Assembly: GCA_902782995.1 (NCBI GenBank)
Contig: CACZPJ010000057.1
Span: 1 to 33,496 of the forward strand
Direction of reading: 5' to 3'
DNA length: 33,496 nucleotides
DNA from: an uncultured Lachnospiraceae bacterium
GTDB taxonomy: Bacteria; Bacillota; Clostridia; Lachnospirales; Lachnospiraceae
Positions within the stretch are counted from its first letter, which is position 1. Each line of letters begins with the position of its first letter. A program made the translations under genes and the position numbers. This document shows, piece by piece, positions 8,056-16,977 of this stretch. The notes under the pieces are model-generated. The model was not told the DNA's origin. It made no database searches and saw nothing but the letters and a program-made list of their open reading frames with translations.

Positions 8056-10170
8056 ATGAGCGAATACTTTAACGTAGCAGACATTTTTGGTGAAAACGTA
8101 TTTAATGATGCAGTTATGATGGAACGTTTACCAAAGAAGACTTACAAAAAATTAAGAGAAGTTATTGAAGAAGGAAAAGAGTTAGATCTTGAGACAGCAG
8201 ATGTCGTTGCACATGAGATGAAGGAATGGGCAATCGAAAAGGGCGCAACACATTATACACACTGGTTCCAGCCACTGACCGGTGTAACAGCAGAGAAGCA
8301 TGATTCCTTTATTACAGCACCTATGTCAAATGGAAAAGTCCTGATGAGCTTTTCCGGTAAGGAACTGATCAAGGGTGAACCGGATGCATCTTCTTTCCCA
8401 TCCGGAGGACTTCGTGCAACATTCGAAGCAAGAGGATATACAGCATGGGATTGTACTTCACCGGCATTCGTAAGACAGGATGCAGCAGGCGCAACACTTT
8501 GCATTCCAACCGCTTTCTGTTCCTATACAGGTGAAGCACTCGATCAGAAGACACCGCTTCTTCGTTCGATGGAAGCAATCAATGAGCAGTCCCTTCGTCT
8601 GTTAAGATTATTTGGAAATACAACATCTAAGAAGGTTACTCCTTCTGTCGGACCGGAGCAGGAGTACTTCATCGTAGACAGAGAAAAATATTTACAGAGA
8701 AAAGACCTGATCTTTACCGGACGTACCTTATTCGGAGCAATGCCGCCTAAGGGACAGGAGATGGATGACCATTACTTTGGAACAATCCGTGAGAGAATCG
8801 CAGCTTACATGAAGGACTTAAACGAAGAACTCTGGAAGCTTGGTGTATCTGCAAAGACACAGCATAACGAGGTTGCTCCTGCACAGCATGAGTTAGCACC
8901 GATTTATTCCGAGTGTAACGTAGCCGTTGACCATAACCAGTTAGTAATGGAGATGATGAAAAAGGTTGCAGGACGCCATGGCTTACAGTGCCTGCTTCAT
9001 GAGAAGCCATTCGCAGGTGTAAATGGTTCCGGTAAGCACAACAACTGGTCTATCACAACCGATGATGGAATCAACTTATTAGATCCGGGCAAGACACCAC
9101 ATGATAACATCCAGTTCTTACTGGTATTAACCTGTATCTTAAAGGCAGTTGATGTTCATGCAGACCTTCTCCGTGAGTCAGCAGCCGATGTCGGAAACGA
9201 TCACAGATTAGGAGCAAACGAGGCACCGCCTGCAATCCTTTCCGTATACTTAGGAGAGCAGTTACAGGATGTACTTACACAGCTTATCAGCACAGGTGAA
9301 GCAACACACAGCTTATCCGGTAAGAGATTAGAGACAGGTGTTAAGACACTTCCGGACTTTATGAAGGATGCAACAGACCGTAACAGAACATCACCATTTG
9401 CCTTTACCGGTAATAAGTTCGAGTTCCGTATGGTTGGTTCCCAGGATTCTATCGCACAGCCGAACATCGTCTTAAATACGATCGTGGCAGAAGCATTTGC
9501 AGAGGCATGTGATGTTCTTGAGAAAGCAGATGATTTCGATCTGGCTGTACATGATCTGATCAAGAAATATGCAACAGAGCATCAGAGAATCGTCTTCAAC
9601 GGAAATGGATATTCTGACGAGTGGGTAGCAGAAGCAGAGAAACGTGGACTTCCAAACATCAAGTCTATGGTAGATGCAATCCCATCCTTAAATACAGAAA
9701 AAGCAGTTGCTTTATTCGAGAAGTTCGGTGTATTCACCAAGGCAGAGCTGGATTCCCGTGTAGAGATCGAGTACGAGACCTACGCAAAGGAGATCAACAT
9801 CGAAGCAAAGGCAATGATCGATATTGCAGGAAAACAGATCATTCCGGCAGTTATCAAATATATAACAGAGCTTGCAACCTCTGCAAATGCTGTAAAGGCA
9901 GTATGCGATGCAGACATCAGCGTACAGACAGAGCTGTTAACAGAAGTATCTGATCTGCTTTCTGAGACAAAGGTTGCACTTGCAAAACTGATCGAAGCTA
10001 CCGATAAGGGTGGAACGATGGAAGAAGGAAGAGCTCAGGCTGTATTCTACAGAGATGAAGTAAAGACAGCTATGGATGCATTAAGAGCACCGGTTGACAA
10101 GTTAGAGATGATTGTTGACAAGGATATCTGGCCAATGCCATCCTATGGAGATCTGATCTTCGAAGTATAA
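8056..10170 (+). CDS. glnN: Type III glutamine synthetase
   Basis: Makes glutamine from glutamate, ammonia and ATP; type III enzymes are large dodecamers found in Bacteroides, cyanobacteria and many Clostridia. The protein is about 704 residues, as expected, against about 450 for type I. Diagnostic segments are [23 protein letters not shown] (active-site glutamates), [14 protein letters not shown] and [11 protein letters not shown]; a GSIII-specific C-terminal domain follows. I start at the ATG at 8056, because an ATG at 8047 overlaps the AAAGGA ribosome binding site that sits 8 bases upstream of 8056. It is followed by PII and AmtB genes, forming an ammonium assimilation locus. The symbol glnA is also used for this type. 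Confidence 0.94.
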   Translation: MSEYFNVADIFGENVFNDAVMMERLPKKTYKKLREVIEEGKELDLETADVVAHEMKEWAIEKGATHYTHWFQPLTGVTAEKHDSFITAPMSNGKVLMSFSGKELIKGEPDASSFPSGGLRATFEARGYTAWDCTSPAFVRQDAAGATLCIPTAFCSYTGEALDQKTPLLRSMEAINEQSLRLLRLFGNTTSKKVTPSVGPEQEYFIVDREKYLQRKDLIFTGRTLFGAMPPKGQEMDDHYFGTIRERIAAYMKDLNEELWKLGVSAKTQHNEVAPAQHELAPIYSECNVAVDHNQLVMEMMKKVAGRHGLQCLLHEKPFAGVNGSGKHNNWSITTDDGINLLDPGKTPHDNIQFLLVLTCILKAVDVHADLLRESAADVGNDHRLGANEAPPAILSVYLGEQLQDVLTQLISTGEATHSLSGKRLETGVKTLPDFMKDATDRNRTSPFAFTGNKFEFRMVGSQDSIAQPNIVLNTIVAEAFAEACDVLEKADDFDLAVHDLIKKYATEHQRIVFNGNGYSDEWVAEAEKRGLPNIKSMVDAIPSLNTEKAVALFEKFGVFTKAELDSRVEIEYETYAKEINIEAKAMIDIAGKQIIPAVIKYITELATSANAVKAVCDADISVQTELLTEVSDLLSETKVALAKLIEATDKGGTMEEGRAQAVFYRDEVKTAMDALRAPVDKLEMIVDKDIWPMPSYGDLIFEV

Positions 10171-10187
10171 TTTAATCTGATATCACA

Positions 10188-10236
10188 TGGCATCCTTCCA
10201 AGGGCAGAAGCATGGACTTGTAAGGGAAGGATGCCA
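10188..10236 (+). promoter_or_regulatory. 12-bp perfect stem between glnN and the PII gene
   Basis: TGGCATCCTTCC (10188-10199) pairs perfectly with GGAAGGATGCCA (10225-10236) around a 25-base loop. No T-run follows, so it is not a normal intrinsic terminator. It lies 17 bases after the glnN stop and could stabilise or process the glnN message. The proposed -35 of the next promoter lies in its loop, so the DNA or RNA structure could also affect that promoter. Confidence 0.6.
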
Positions 10237-10247
10237 GGTAATATAAT
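10218..10247 (+). promoter_or_regulatory. Candidate promoter of the PII gene
   Basis: TTGTAA (10218-10223) and TATAAT (10242-10247) are separated by 18 bases. The -10 is perfect and the -35 matches four of six. The proposed start would give a leader of about 30 bases with a GAGGAGGG ribosome binding site at 10265-10272. Confidence 0.45.
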
Positions 10248-10283
10248 ATATGTATAGCTAAGAAGAGGAGGGTAATGTAAAGT

Positions 10284-10622
10284 ATGAAAAAGTTAGAGAT
10301 TATTATCAAACCGGAAAAGCTTGAGGACTTAAAGGGAGTTCTTGAGGGATGTGAAGTAAACGGACTGAATATTGTAAACAGTATGGGATATGGTAATCAG
10401 AAGGGTATCATTAAGAATTACCGTGGAGCATCTTACAATGTAACCTTACTGCCGAAGATTAAGGTTGAGACAGTTGTCGCAGATGATAAGGCAGAGGAAG
10501 TCATTGACAAGGTTGTAGATGAGATCAACACCGGTAACTTTGGTGATGGTAAGATTTTCGTTTATGATGTCCAGGATGCTGTCCGTATCCGTACCGGTGA
10601 GCATGGAGAAAAAGCCTTATAA
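10284..10622 (+). CDS. glnB: PII-family nitrogen regulatory protein
   Basis: A small trimeric signal protein of 112 residues that reads 2-oxoglutarate, ATP and ADP and binds targets such as AmtB. The T-loop runs through GYGNQKGIIKNYRGASY, and Tyr51, the residue uridylylated in proteobacteria, is present; whether it is modified here is unknown. The B-loop region TGNFGDGKIFV and the C-terminal VRIRTGE (C-loop) are conserved. Because the gene directly precedes amtB, it is functionally likely to be a GlnK that plugs the ammonium channel. The symbol glnB is used in the broad sense. Confidence 0.93.
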   Translation: MKKLEIIIKPEKLEDLKGVLEGCEVNGLNIVNSMGYGNQKGIIKNYRGASYNVTLLPKIKVETVVADDKAEEVIDKVVDEINTGNFGDGKIFVYDVQDAVRIRTGEHGEKAL

Positions 10623-10710
10623 GGTGAGATGTGCTTGATGTATAGACATGTGGTCGGGATTCCACAAACGAGGATAGTTATAGAAAGTGAAAAATGAATA
10701 TGAGAGTAAT

Positions 10711-10770
10711 TGATTATCAAAGGAGATAATTACAGGACGAATTCTGTCGTACTGTGTTATCTCCTTTTTT
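10711..10770 (+). terminator. Terminator/attenuator with competing hairpin in the amtB leader
   Basis: AAAGGAGATAA (10719-10729) pairs perfectly with TTATCTCCTTT (10757-10767), and the T-run continues to 10770. The same 5' arm can pair upstream instead: TGATTATC (10711-10718) with GATAATTA (10725-10732), leaving the hexaloop AAAGGA. The two folds exclude each other, the arrangement of an antitermination switch. It ends 23 bases before amtB, so amtB depends on readthrough. Confidence 0.8.
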
Positions 10771-10793
10771 GTTGAGTATAAGGAGGATAAATT

Positions 10794-11990
10794 ATGGATA
10801 TGAGTGTTTGGTTCCTTATGGGAACAGCGTTAGTATTTTTTATGCAGTGTGGCTTCTGTATGGTAGAAGCCGGATTTACCAGAGCAAAGAACACTGGTAA
10901 CATCATTATGAAGAACTTAATGGACTTTTGTCTTGGTACCGTCGCATTTTACCTCTTAGGTTATAACCTTCTGTGCGGAGATGGCGGATTTGCAGGATGG
11001 GGACTTGATCCATTTGCAGATTTTGCAACAACAGACTGGTCAAACTTCGTATTTAACCTGGTATTCTGTGCAACTGCCGCAACGATCGTTTCCGGTGCAA
11101 TGGCAGAGCGTACCAAATTCATTACATATTGTATTTACAGCTTTGTGATCAGCCTTGTCGTATATCCGATCGAGGCACACTGGATCTGGGGCGGCACACC
11201 TTGGCTGACAGATCTTGGATTTACAGACTTTGCAGGTTCCTGTGCAATCCATATGGTAGGTGGTATCACAGCCTTCATCGGCGCAGCAATGCTTGGACCT
11301 CGTATTGGTAAATATGACAAAAACGGAAAATCAAAACCTATTCTTGGACATGATATGTTAGTCGGTGCACTCGGTGTATTCATCCTCTGGTTTGGATGGT
11401 ATGGATTCAATGGTGCAGCAGCAACCGATACCTTACAGTTATCACAGATTTTTGCAACAACAACGATCGCACCGGCAGCAGCAACCTGTTCCGCAATGAT
11501 CTTTACATGGATCAAGAATGGCAAGCCTGATATTTCAATGTCGTTAAACGGATCTCTGGCAGGTCTGGTAGCGATTACCGCAGGATGTGCAAATGTTAAT
11601 GCAATCGGAGCATTCATCATTGGTGCTCTTGCAGGTATTCTTTGTACCTGTTCCGTATACTTTATCGAGGATAAGTTAAAAGTCGATGATCCGGTTGGTG
11701 CAGTATCCGTACATGGTGTCTGTGGTATGTTTGGAACATTTATGGTAGGCTTCTTCGATTATAAGGATGGCTTATTCTACGGTGGTGGCATCCATCATCT
11801 GGCAATTCAGGCACTTGGTGTTGTCTGTGTAGCTTCCTGGACAGCAATTACAATGTTCATCGTCTTTAAGGTATTACAGAAGACCATCGGTCTTAGAACA
11901 ACCAGAGAAGAAGAAATCGAAGGATTAGATTCTACCGAGCATGGATTAGAGTCCTCCTATCCGGACTTTGTTCCAAGAGAATTACATTAA
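10794..11990 (+). CDS. amtB: Ammonium transporter AmtB
   Basis: An eleven-helix trimeric channel that moves ammonium across the cytoplasmic membrane. It has 398 residues and is hydrophobic throughout. The start VWFLMGTALVFFMQCGFCMVEAGF is the typical first helix. The twin pore histidines are His153 in AIHMVGG and His307 in VSVHGVCG, and NFVFNLVFCATAATIVSGAMAER is the conserved third-helix signature. The ATG follows AAGGAGG. It pairs functionally with the PII protein upstream, and its leader carries an attenuator. The short cytoplasmic tail is acidic and is not a known regulatory domain. Confidence 0.96.
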   Translation: MDMSVWFLMGTALVFFMQCGFCMVEAGFTRAKNTGNIIMKNLMDFCLGTVAFYLLGYNLLCGDGGFAGWGLDPFADFATTDWSNFVFNLVFCATAATIVSGAMAERTKFITYCIYSFVISLVVYPIEAHWIWGGTPWLTDLGFTDFAGSCAIHMVGGITAFIGAAMLGPRIGKYDKNGKSKPILGHDMLVGALGVFILWFGWYGFNGAAATDTLQLSQIFATTTIAPAAATCSAMIFTWIKNGKPDISMSLNGSLAGLVAITAGCANVNAIGAFIIGALAGILCTCSVYFIEDKLKVDDPVGAVSVHGVCGMFGTFMVGFFDYKDGLFYGGGIHHLAIQALGVVCVASWTAITMFIVFKVLQKTIGLRTTREEEIEGLDSTEHGLESSYPDFVPRELH

Positions 11991-11996
11991 TATGTG

Positions 11997-12032
11997 CTAA
12001 TCTAATTGCGATTAGATTAGTAATTATCTAAT
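11997..12032 (+). repeat. Tandem ATTAGAT-type inverted repeats after amtB
   Basis: CTAATCTAAT (11997-12006) and ATTAGATTAG (12011-12020) form a perfect 10-bp stem with a TGCG loop. A second ATCTAAT at 12026-12032 can pair with ATTAGAT at 12011-12017 instead. No T-run follows directly, so this may shield the amtB 3' end upstream of the true terminator. Confidence 0.6.
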
Positions 12033-12060
12033 CCCCTTAGTAGTATATACATCAACAGAA

Positions 12061-12090
12061 AAGGAACCTGGCGAAAGCCGGGTTCTTTTT
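12061..12090 (+). terminator. Intrinsic terminator downstream of amtB
   Basis: GAACCTGGC (12064-12072) pairs with GCCGGGTTC (12077-12085) with one wobble, capped by a stable GAAA tetraloop and followed by five T. The A-rich 5' flank extends the pairing with the T-run. It closes the nitrogen gene group. Confidence 0.9.
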
Positions 12091-12144
12091 CTGTACCTCT
12101 TTTCAAATTTCCAGAAAGAATCTGAAAAAATTTGCGGATATGGA

Positions 12145-12172
12145 TTGAAAAACGCACAGATTATGATAAACT
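12145..12172 (+). promoter_or_regulatory. Candidate promoter of rpoD
   Basis: TTGAAA (12145-12150), a 16-base spacer, then TG-A-TAAACT, an extended -10 with hexamer at 12167-12172. It lies between the amtB terminator and rpoD, so rpoD is likely transcribed from here. Confidence 0.5.
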
Positions 12173-12216
12173 GATTTCTGCATGTTAATTTCAAAAGAGA
12201 AACACAGGTGAATATT

Positions 12217-13695
12217 ATGTCTGCAGAAAAAATATTTATGAATAAAATGAATGAACTGGTGGAAATCGGAAAGACGAAGGGGAATGTTCTGACGGAACAG
12301 GAGATCTTAGATGCTTTTCCGGGCGTTGCTTTTTCCGAGATACAGATCGCCCAGATCCATGCCTATATGAAGGGCTGTCAGATCGAGGTTTTAAAGGGTA
12401 CGGAAGCGAAGAATACACAGTCAGTCGGCGGACAGGAGAAGAAGCAGCCGGTTCAGAAGCAGGAAACAAAGACTCAGGCAGCAGTGCAGCCGAAAGAAGT
12501 AAAAGCAAAAACAGACGAAGCCGGAGCAAAAGAGGCAGAAAAGAAAACGCCAAAGAAGGTTCAGACGCAGAGTGGGAACATCATGGAAGAGGAGGATATG
12601 GAATCTTCTGCCATGACAGACGCAGAGGATGAGTTAGATGCGGATATGGATGGTATCTTAATGGATAAGGATATTTCCATGTCCGGGCTTTTAGATACCG
12701 ACTTTTCCGAGCAGATCTATGCAAAGCACAGCTTTGAGACTTCCGATAAGAGCCGGGAAGATCTGATGGACGAGGGAGGCTTCCATGGAAGCAGCCAGAG
12801 TGAACCATCGTATGACTACGATGATTCGCAGGATGAAGAGATGGATGAGTCTGCATGGTTAGACGGTGTCGGAACAGAGGATCCGGTACGTCTGTATTTA
12901 AAGGAGATCGGACGTTATCCGCTTTTATCCAAGGAACGCGAGATGGAGCTTGCACAGCGGAAGAACGAAGGCGATAAGGCTGCCTTTGATGAGCTGGTAA
13001 ACTGTAACCTTCGTCTGGTTGTCAGCATTGCAAAGCGTTATACCGGACGTGGTCTGACCTTCCTTGACCTGATCCAGGAGGGAAATCTTGGTCTGATCAA
13101 GGGTATTGAAAAATATGATTATGAAAAGGGCTTTAAGGTCAGCACGTATGCAACCTGGTGGATCAAGCAGGCGATCACAAGATCACTGGCAGATAAGTCA
13201 AGGATCATCCGTGTGCCGGTACACATGGTCGAGGAGATCAATAAGGTGGCGCGCACACAGAAGAATATGACACTTGAGATGGGAAGAGAGCCGAGTCACT
13301 CTGAGCTTGCCAAAGAGTTAAAGATCAGCGAGGAACGGCTGCTTGAGATCATGCAGTATGCATCGGATTCGTCTTCCCTGGATATGACGATCGGTGATGA
13401 GGAAGACTCTACCCTTGCAAACTTTATTGCAGATGATAAGATGATCTCTCCGGAGGAGTCAGCAGAACAGGCTCACCTGAGGGAAAACATCGATCAGATG
13501 CTTGGCATCTTAAGTGACAGGGAGCGCGAGGTTATCATTGAACGTTTCGGTCTGGTATCGGGACAGCCAAAGACCTTAGAGGAGATCGGCGTAGAATTAA
13601 ATGTAACCAGAGAGCGTATCCGTCAGATTGAATCGAAGGCATTACGGAAGTTACGAAGCTCACGTATGCGTCATCTGATCGAAGACTTTATCTAA
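12217..13695 (+). CDS. rpoD: RNA polymerase primary sigma factor
   Basis: The housekeeping sigma-70 factor (SigA), 492 residues from the chosen start. Region 1.2 begins near residue 222 (DPVRLYLKEIG). Region 2 has NLRLVVSIAKRY and the -10-reading GFKVSTYATWWIKQAI; region 3 follows; region 4.2 has the helix-turn-helix TLEEIGVELNVTRERIRQIE near 455-475. The first 60 residues resemble region 1.1. Between them lies a long low-complexity stretch: first rich in Lys, Gln and Ala (about 65-125), then very acidic (about 125-215). The ATG at 12217 is preferred over a GTG at 12208 because AGGTGA at 12206-12211 then serves as the ribosome binding site. dnaG, a common upstream neighbour, is absent. Confidence 0.96.
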   Translation: MSAEKIFMNKMNELVEIGKTKGNVLTEQEILDAFPGVAFSEIQIAQIHAYMKGCQIEVLKGTEAKNTQSVGGQEKKQPVQKQETKTQAAVQPKEVKAKTDEAGAKEAEKKTPKKVQTQSGNIMEEEDMESSAMTDAEDELDADMDGILMDKDISMSGLLDTDFSEQIYAKHSFETSDKSREDLMDEGGFHGSSQSEPSYDYDDSQDEEMDESAWLDGVGTEDPVRLYLKEIGRYPLLSKEREMELAQRKNEGDKAAFDELVNCNLRLVVSIAKRYTGRGLTFLDLIQEGNLGLIKGIEKYDYEKGFKVSTYATWWIKQAITRSLADKSRIIRVPVHMVEEINKVARTQKNMTLEMGREPSHSELAKELKISEERLLEIMQYASDSSSLDMTIGDEEDSTLANFIADDKMISPEESAEQAHLRENIDQMLGILSDREREVIIERFGLVSGQPKTLEEIGVELNVTRERIRQIESKALRKLRSSRMRHLIEDFI

Positions 13696-13736
13696 GAAAC
13701 GTATCGGAATTGGAATCAGGAAAAGAGACGAATGAG

Positions 13737-15107
13737 ATGGGAACGGGAAAGACAAAATCGAATGAGATAGACATGTGTCATGGTCCGTTGTTTGGAAAGA
13801 TCATAGTATTTGCAGTGCCGGTCATGCTTTCCGGCATTCTGCAGCTATTGTTTAATGCGGCAGATATTATTGTCGTGGGCAGATTCGCGGGAAGCAATGC
13901 GATGGCAGCCGTAGGTTCGACGACTTCACTGATCAATCTTTTTATCAATCTGTTTATCGGCTTATCCGTTGGAACGAATGTCGTTGTGGCACAGTTCTAT
14001 GGAGCAGGAAAGCAAAAAGAGGTATCACAGACTGTCCATACGGCAATCCTGACAAGTATGATCAGTGGGGGACTGCTGATCTTAGTAGGGGTGTTTCTGT
14101 CAAGACCGATGTTAGTCCTGATGGATTCACCGGAGAATGTATTAAACCTGTCGGTGTTATATCTGACGATCTATTTTGCAGGGATGCCGGCAACGATGGT
14201 GTATAACTTCGGAAGTGCGATTCTCCGGGCGGTTGGAGATACGAAAAGACCCCTCTATTATCTGGTGGTTTCCGGTGTGATCAACGTGATCTTAAATCTG
14301 GTCTTTGTCATTGCCTTTGGCATGGGTGTTGCAGGGGTCGGACTGGCAACCGTGATTTCGGAGAGTGTGTCGGCAGCTCTGATCCTGCGGTGTCTGATGC
14401 AGTACGATGGCATGATCCGATTAGACTTACGAAAGCTTCGGATCACCGGAAGCAAGTTGAAGCGTATCCTGACGATCGGTATTCCGGCAGGCATGCAGGG
14501 CGTGATCTTTGCGGCATCGAATGTCCTGATCCAGTCCTCCGTCAACTCGTTTGGCGAGATTGCGATGGCGGGAAATACCGCAGGTGCGAATATCGAGGGA
14601 TTTATCTATACATCCATGAATGCATTTTACCAGACCTCGGTCAGCTTCACGAGCCAGAACTTCGGCGGAAAATATTACAACCGGATCGGTAAGATCCTAG
14701 GCTGCTGTCTGATCTGCGTTACAACGGTAGGGCTTGTCCTTGGAAACGGTGCATACCTTGCAAGCAGTTATCTGCTGCGGATTTACTCTTCGGATGCGGA
14801 GGTGATCCATTACGGAATCCTCCGTATGAGCGTAATCAGTACGACCTATTGCCTGTGTGGCATTATGGATGTATTCGTCGGCAGCATCCGTGGCATGGGA
14901 CGGTCGATTCTGCCGATGATCGTATCGCTGGCAGGTGCATGTGGCTTCCGGGTGATCTGGATCTTCACGGTGTTTGCGGCAAAGCGGACACTGACCTGTC
15001 TGTATATTTCTTATCCGATCTCATGGATACTGACTGCCGGGGTGCATCTGTTATGTTTTATCCTGATCTTCCGGAAATACAGAGGAAAACAGGAACAGAC
15101 TGCATGA
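13737..15107 (+). CDS. MATE family efflux transporter (first copy)
   Basis: A twelve-helix exporter of the MATE family, which uses a Na+ or H+ gradient to expel cationic compounds; the substrate cannot be read from sequence. The protein is about 456 residues. The N-terminal half starts with PLFGKIIVFAVPVMLSGILQLLFNAADIIVVG, and the second half repeats the fold from LKRILTIGIPAGMQGVIFA. Starts are uncertain: a TTG at 13710 has no clear ribosome binding site, whereas the ATG at 13737 has AGGAAAAGAG upstream; an ATG at 13770 is also possible. It begins right after rpoD with no terminator between, so some transcription may come from the rpoD promoter. Confidence 0.9.
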   Translation: MGTGKTKSNEIDMCHGPLFGKIIVFAVPVMLSGILQLLFNAADIIVVGRFAGSNAMAAVGSTTSLINLFINLFIGLSVGTNVVVAQFYGAGKQKEVSQTVHTAILTSMISGGLLILVGVFLSRPMLVLMDSPENVLNLSVLYLTIYFAGMPATMVYNFGSAILRAVGDTKRPLYYLVVSGVINVILNLVFVIAFGMGVAGVGLATVISESVSAALILRCLMQYDGMIRLDLRKLRITGSKLKRILTIGIPAGMQGVIFAASNVLIQSSVNSFGEIAMAGNTAGANIEGFIYTSMNAFYQTSVSFTSQNFGGKYYNRIGKILGCCLICVTTVGLVLGNGAYLASSYLLRIYSSDAEVIHYGILRMSVISTTYCLCGIMDVFVGSIRGMGRSILPMIVSLAGACGFRVIWIFTVFAAKRTLTCLYISYPISWILTAGVHLLCFILIFRKYRGKQEQTA

Positions 15108-15141
15108 TGGAATTTAATAATATGGAAAAGGGAGCAGAGTT

Positions 15142-15969
15142 ATGATACTGGATTTTATTGAGATTTTAAAAGTGATCTTTTTGGGAATTGTAGAGGGAAT
15201 TACCGAGTGGCTGCCGATCAGCAGTACCGGACATATGCTGTTGGTGGATGAATTTATCTCACTGGATATGAGTGATTCCTTTAAGGATATGTTTTTTGTG
15301 GTGATACAGCTAGGGGCGATCCTTGCCGTAGTCCTGATCTTCTGGAAGAAGATGTGGCCGTTCCAGTGCAAGGATAAAACGAAGCCTGTGATCAGAAAGG
15401 ATATTTTTTCCCTGTGGTTTAAGGTTGTGGTTGCCTGTATTCCGGGGGCAATCGTAACGATTCTTTTTGATGATTATATCGATACGCATCTGCATACGCC
15501 GGTTGTGATCGCGATCGCACTGATTTTTTATGGAATTGCTTTTATTTTTATTGAAAACTGGAATAAACGGCGCAAGCCGAAGATACAGACCCTGCAGGAT
15601 ATTACCTATCAGACTGCATTCTGGATCGGGATGTTTCAGGTGCTTTCGATCATTCCGGGTACTTCAAGATCCGGTGCCACGATTACCGGTGCACTTTTGA
15701 TCGGTGTTTCGAGAGTGGCAGCAGCAGAGTTTACCTTTTTCCTTGCCGTACCGGTTATGTTTGGCTTAAGTGCATTAAAGATCTTAAAATTCGGACTGCA
15801 TTTTTCGAGCGCAGAACTGCTTGTCCTGATCCTTGGTATGGCAGTTGCATTTGCAGTATCGGTGCTGGTCATCAAGTTTTTGATGAGTTATATCAAAAAG
15901 CATGATTTTAAGGTGTTTGGCTGGTACCGGATCATTCTCGGACTGATTGTTTTTTTCTATTTCCTGTAA
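15142..15969 (+). CDS. uppP: Undecaprenyl-diphosphatase UppP (BacA)
   Basis: An integral membrane phosphatase that converts undecaprenyl diphosphate to the monophosphate, recycling the lipid carrier of cell wall synthesis; overproduction gives bacitracin resistance. It has 275 residues. The two family motifs are present: GIVEGITEWLPISSTGH (the glutamate-rich segment and the STGH serine region) and PGTSRSGATITGALL with the catalytic arginine and serine. Membrane segments are regular to the end. The ATG at 15142 follows GGGAG. It lies 34 bases after the MATE gene and is probably co-transcribed with it. Confidence 0.95.
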   Translation: MILDFIEILKVIFLGIVEGITEWLPISSTGHMLLVDEFISLDMSDSFKDMFFVVIQLGAILAVVLIFWKKMWPFQCKDKTKPVIRKDIFSLWFKVVVACIPGAIVTILFDDYIDTHLHTPVVIAIALIFYGIAFIFIENWNKRRKPKIQTLQDITYQTAFWIGMFQVLSIIPGTSRSGATITGALLIGVSRVAAAEFTFFLAVPVMFGLSALKILKFGLHFSSAELLVLILGMAVAFAVSVLVIKFLMSYIKKHDFKVFGWYRIILGLIVFFYFL

Positions 15970-15976
15970 CAGAAGC

Positions 15977-16006
15977 AGGACAAACGGAAGGCAGATGTGG
16001 TATACT
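15977..16006 (+). promoter_or_regulatory. Candidate promoter of the hemerythrin gene
   Basis: An extended -10, TG-G-TATACT (15998-16006), with AGGACA (15977-15982) as a weak -35 at 18 bases. It leaves a leader of about 30 bases before the AAAGGAG site of the hemerythrin gene. Confidence 0.45.
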
Positions 16007-16042
16007 GTGGGGGAGATAAGTTTCGTGAAGAAAGGAGAAGCT

Positions 16043-16849
16043 ATGTATCGTTTTACAGAAGATTGCCGTACCGGCATTGAGGTCATTGATAAAGAACATG
16101 AGAGACTGTTTGGGCTGATCAACGAAGCCATGCAGTTATTAGAAGAGACAGATGGTTCGGTGGAGCTGGCAAAGAATATGATCGCAGCGTTGAAGAAATA
16201 TGCAGCGGAGCATTTTGCCCATGAAGAAGAATATATGCAGGAGCATGCAGATCCGGAGTTAGAGCGTCAGAAAAAGGAGCATGCCCGGTTCGTGGCAAAG
16301 GTAGAGCAGATGGAACAGACACCGGTAACGGAAGAGGACAGCCGGGCAGTGATGGAGGATATGCTTCAGTTTCTTGCAAAGTGGCTGTATCATCATATCT
16401 TAGGAAGCGACATTATGATCGGTAAGATCGCACCGATTAAGGAGGAAGAAGATCCGTTCGCATTTACGGATCAGTATCGTACCGGAATCGAGCTGGTAGA
16501 TGAAGAGCATAAGCGGCTGTTTGATATTATCCGTGAGACCGATCAGGTCATCCATGCAGAACTGTTACATGATAAGTATGATGAGATCATGCGGATCTTA
16601 GCAGAGCTTAAGGATTATACCGTACATCACTTCCAGGATGAAGAGGAATATATGGAGCGCATCGGCTATGAAGGCTTGCCGGAGCAGAAGCGCGCCCACG
16701 AAGCCTTTGTAGAAAAATTGACAGAGATCAATCTTGACGAAGTGGATGACAATCAGCAGGAATACTTAGAAGAGCTGATCGCATTCTTACTGGGATGGCT
16801 GTCGAACCATATCTTAAAGGCAGATAAGAAGATACCGCTTGAGAAGTAA
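16043..16849 (+). CDS. Tandem bacteriohemerythrin-like protein
   Basis: A 268-residue soluble protein made of two complete hemerythrin domains, each expected to hold a non-heme di-iron centre that binds O2. Domain 1 (about 1-130) has His19 in DKEHERLF, His57 and Glu61 in HFAHEEE, His80, and His118/Asp123 in HHILGSD. Domain 2 (about 138-268) has His156, His196/Glu200 in HFQDEEE, His219 and His256/Asp261 in NHILKAD. Both ligand sets appear intact. The ATG at 16043 has AAAGGAG five bases upstream; the reading frame is open further upstream, but that part overlaps uppP and has no good start. In an anaerobe, oxygen scavenging, oxygen sensing or iron storage are all possible. Confidence 0.9.
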   Translation: MYRFTEDCRTGIEVIDKEHERLFGLINEAMQLLEETDGSVELAKNMIAALKKYAAEHFAHEEEYMQEHADPELERQKKEHARFVAKVEQMEQTPVTEEDSRAVMEDMLQFLAKWLYHHILGSDIMIGKIAPIKEEEDPFAFTDQYRTGIELVDEEHKRLFDIIRETDQVIHAELLHDKYDEIMRILAELKDYTVHHFQDEEEYMERIGYEGLPEQKRAHEAFVEKLTEINLDEVDDNQQEYLEELIAFLLGWLSNHILKADKKIPLEK

Positions 16850-16861
16850 GATATATCACGT

Positions 16862-16961
16862 GCAGAAAACAGCGCAGGAATGGAGATAGTGTGAAAAAAT
16901 AGATTTTTCACACGCAAGATTTGCGCTTGCGCACAAACTTGAGATGCGCAGAAAACAGCGC
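16862..16961 (+). repeat. Palindrome copy A with flanking GCAGAAAACAGCGC repeats
   Basis: GTGTGAAAAA (16889-16898) pairs with TTTTTCACAC (16904-16913), a 10-bp stem with a 5-base loop. The unit GCAGAAAACAGCGC occurs on both sides, at 16862-16875 and 16948-16961. The 16-base string CAGCGCAGGAATGGAG at 16870-16885 recurs exactly at 17381-17396. No T-run follows the stem. Confidence 0.75.
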
Positions 16962-16977
16962 GGAAAAGAGGAATAAT

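Noticed and set aside
9201..9563. 120-residue open frame antisense to glnN
   Set aside because: It lies wholly inside a well-conserved gene, has no ribosome binding site and reflects codon bias on the other strand.
10275..10280. ATGTAA start-stop codon pair just before the PII gene
   Set aside because: Only 2 bases separate it from the GAGGAGGG ribosome binding site, too close for initiation; the ATG at 10284 has normal spacing.
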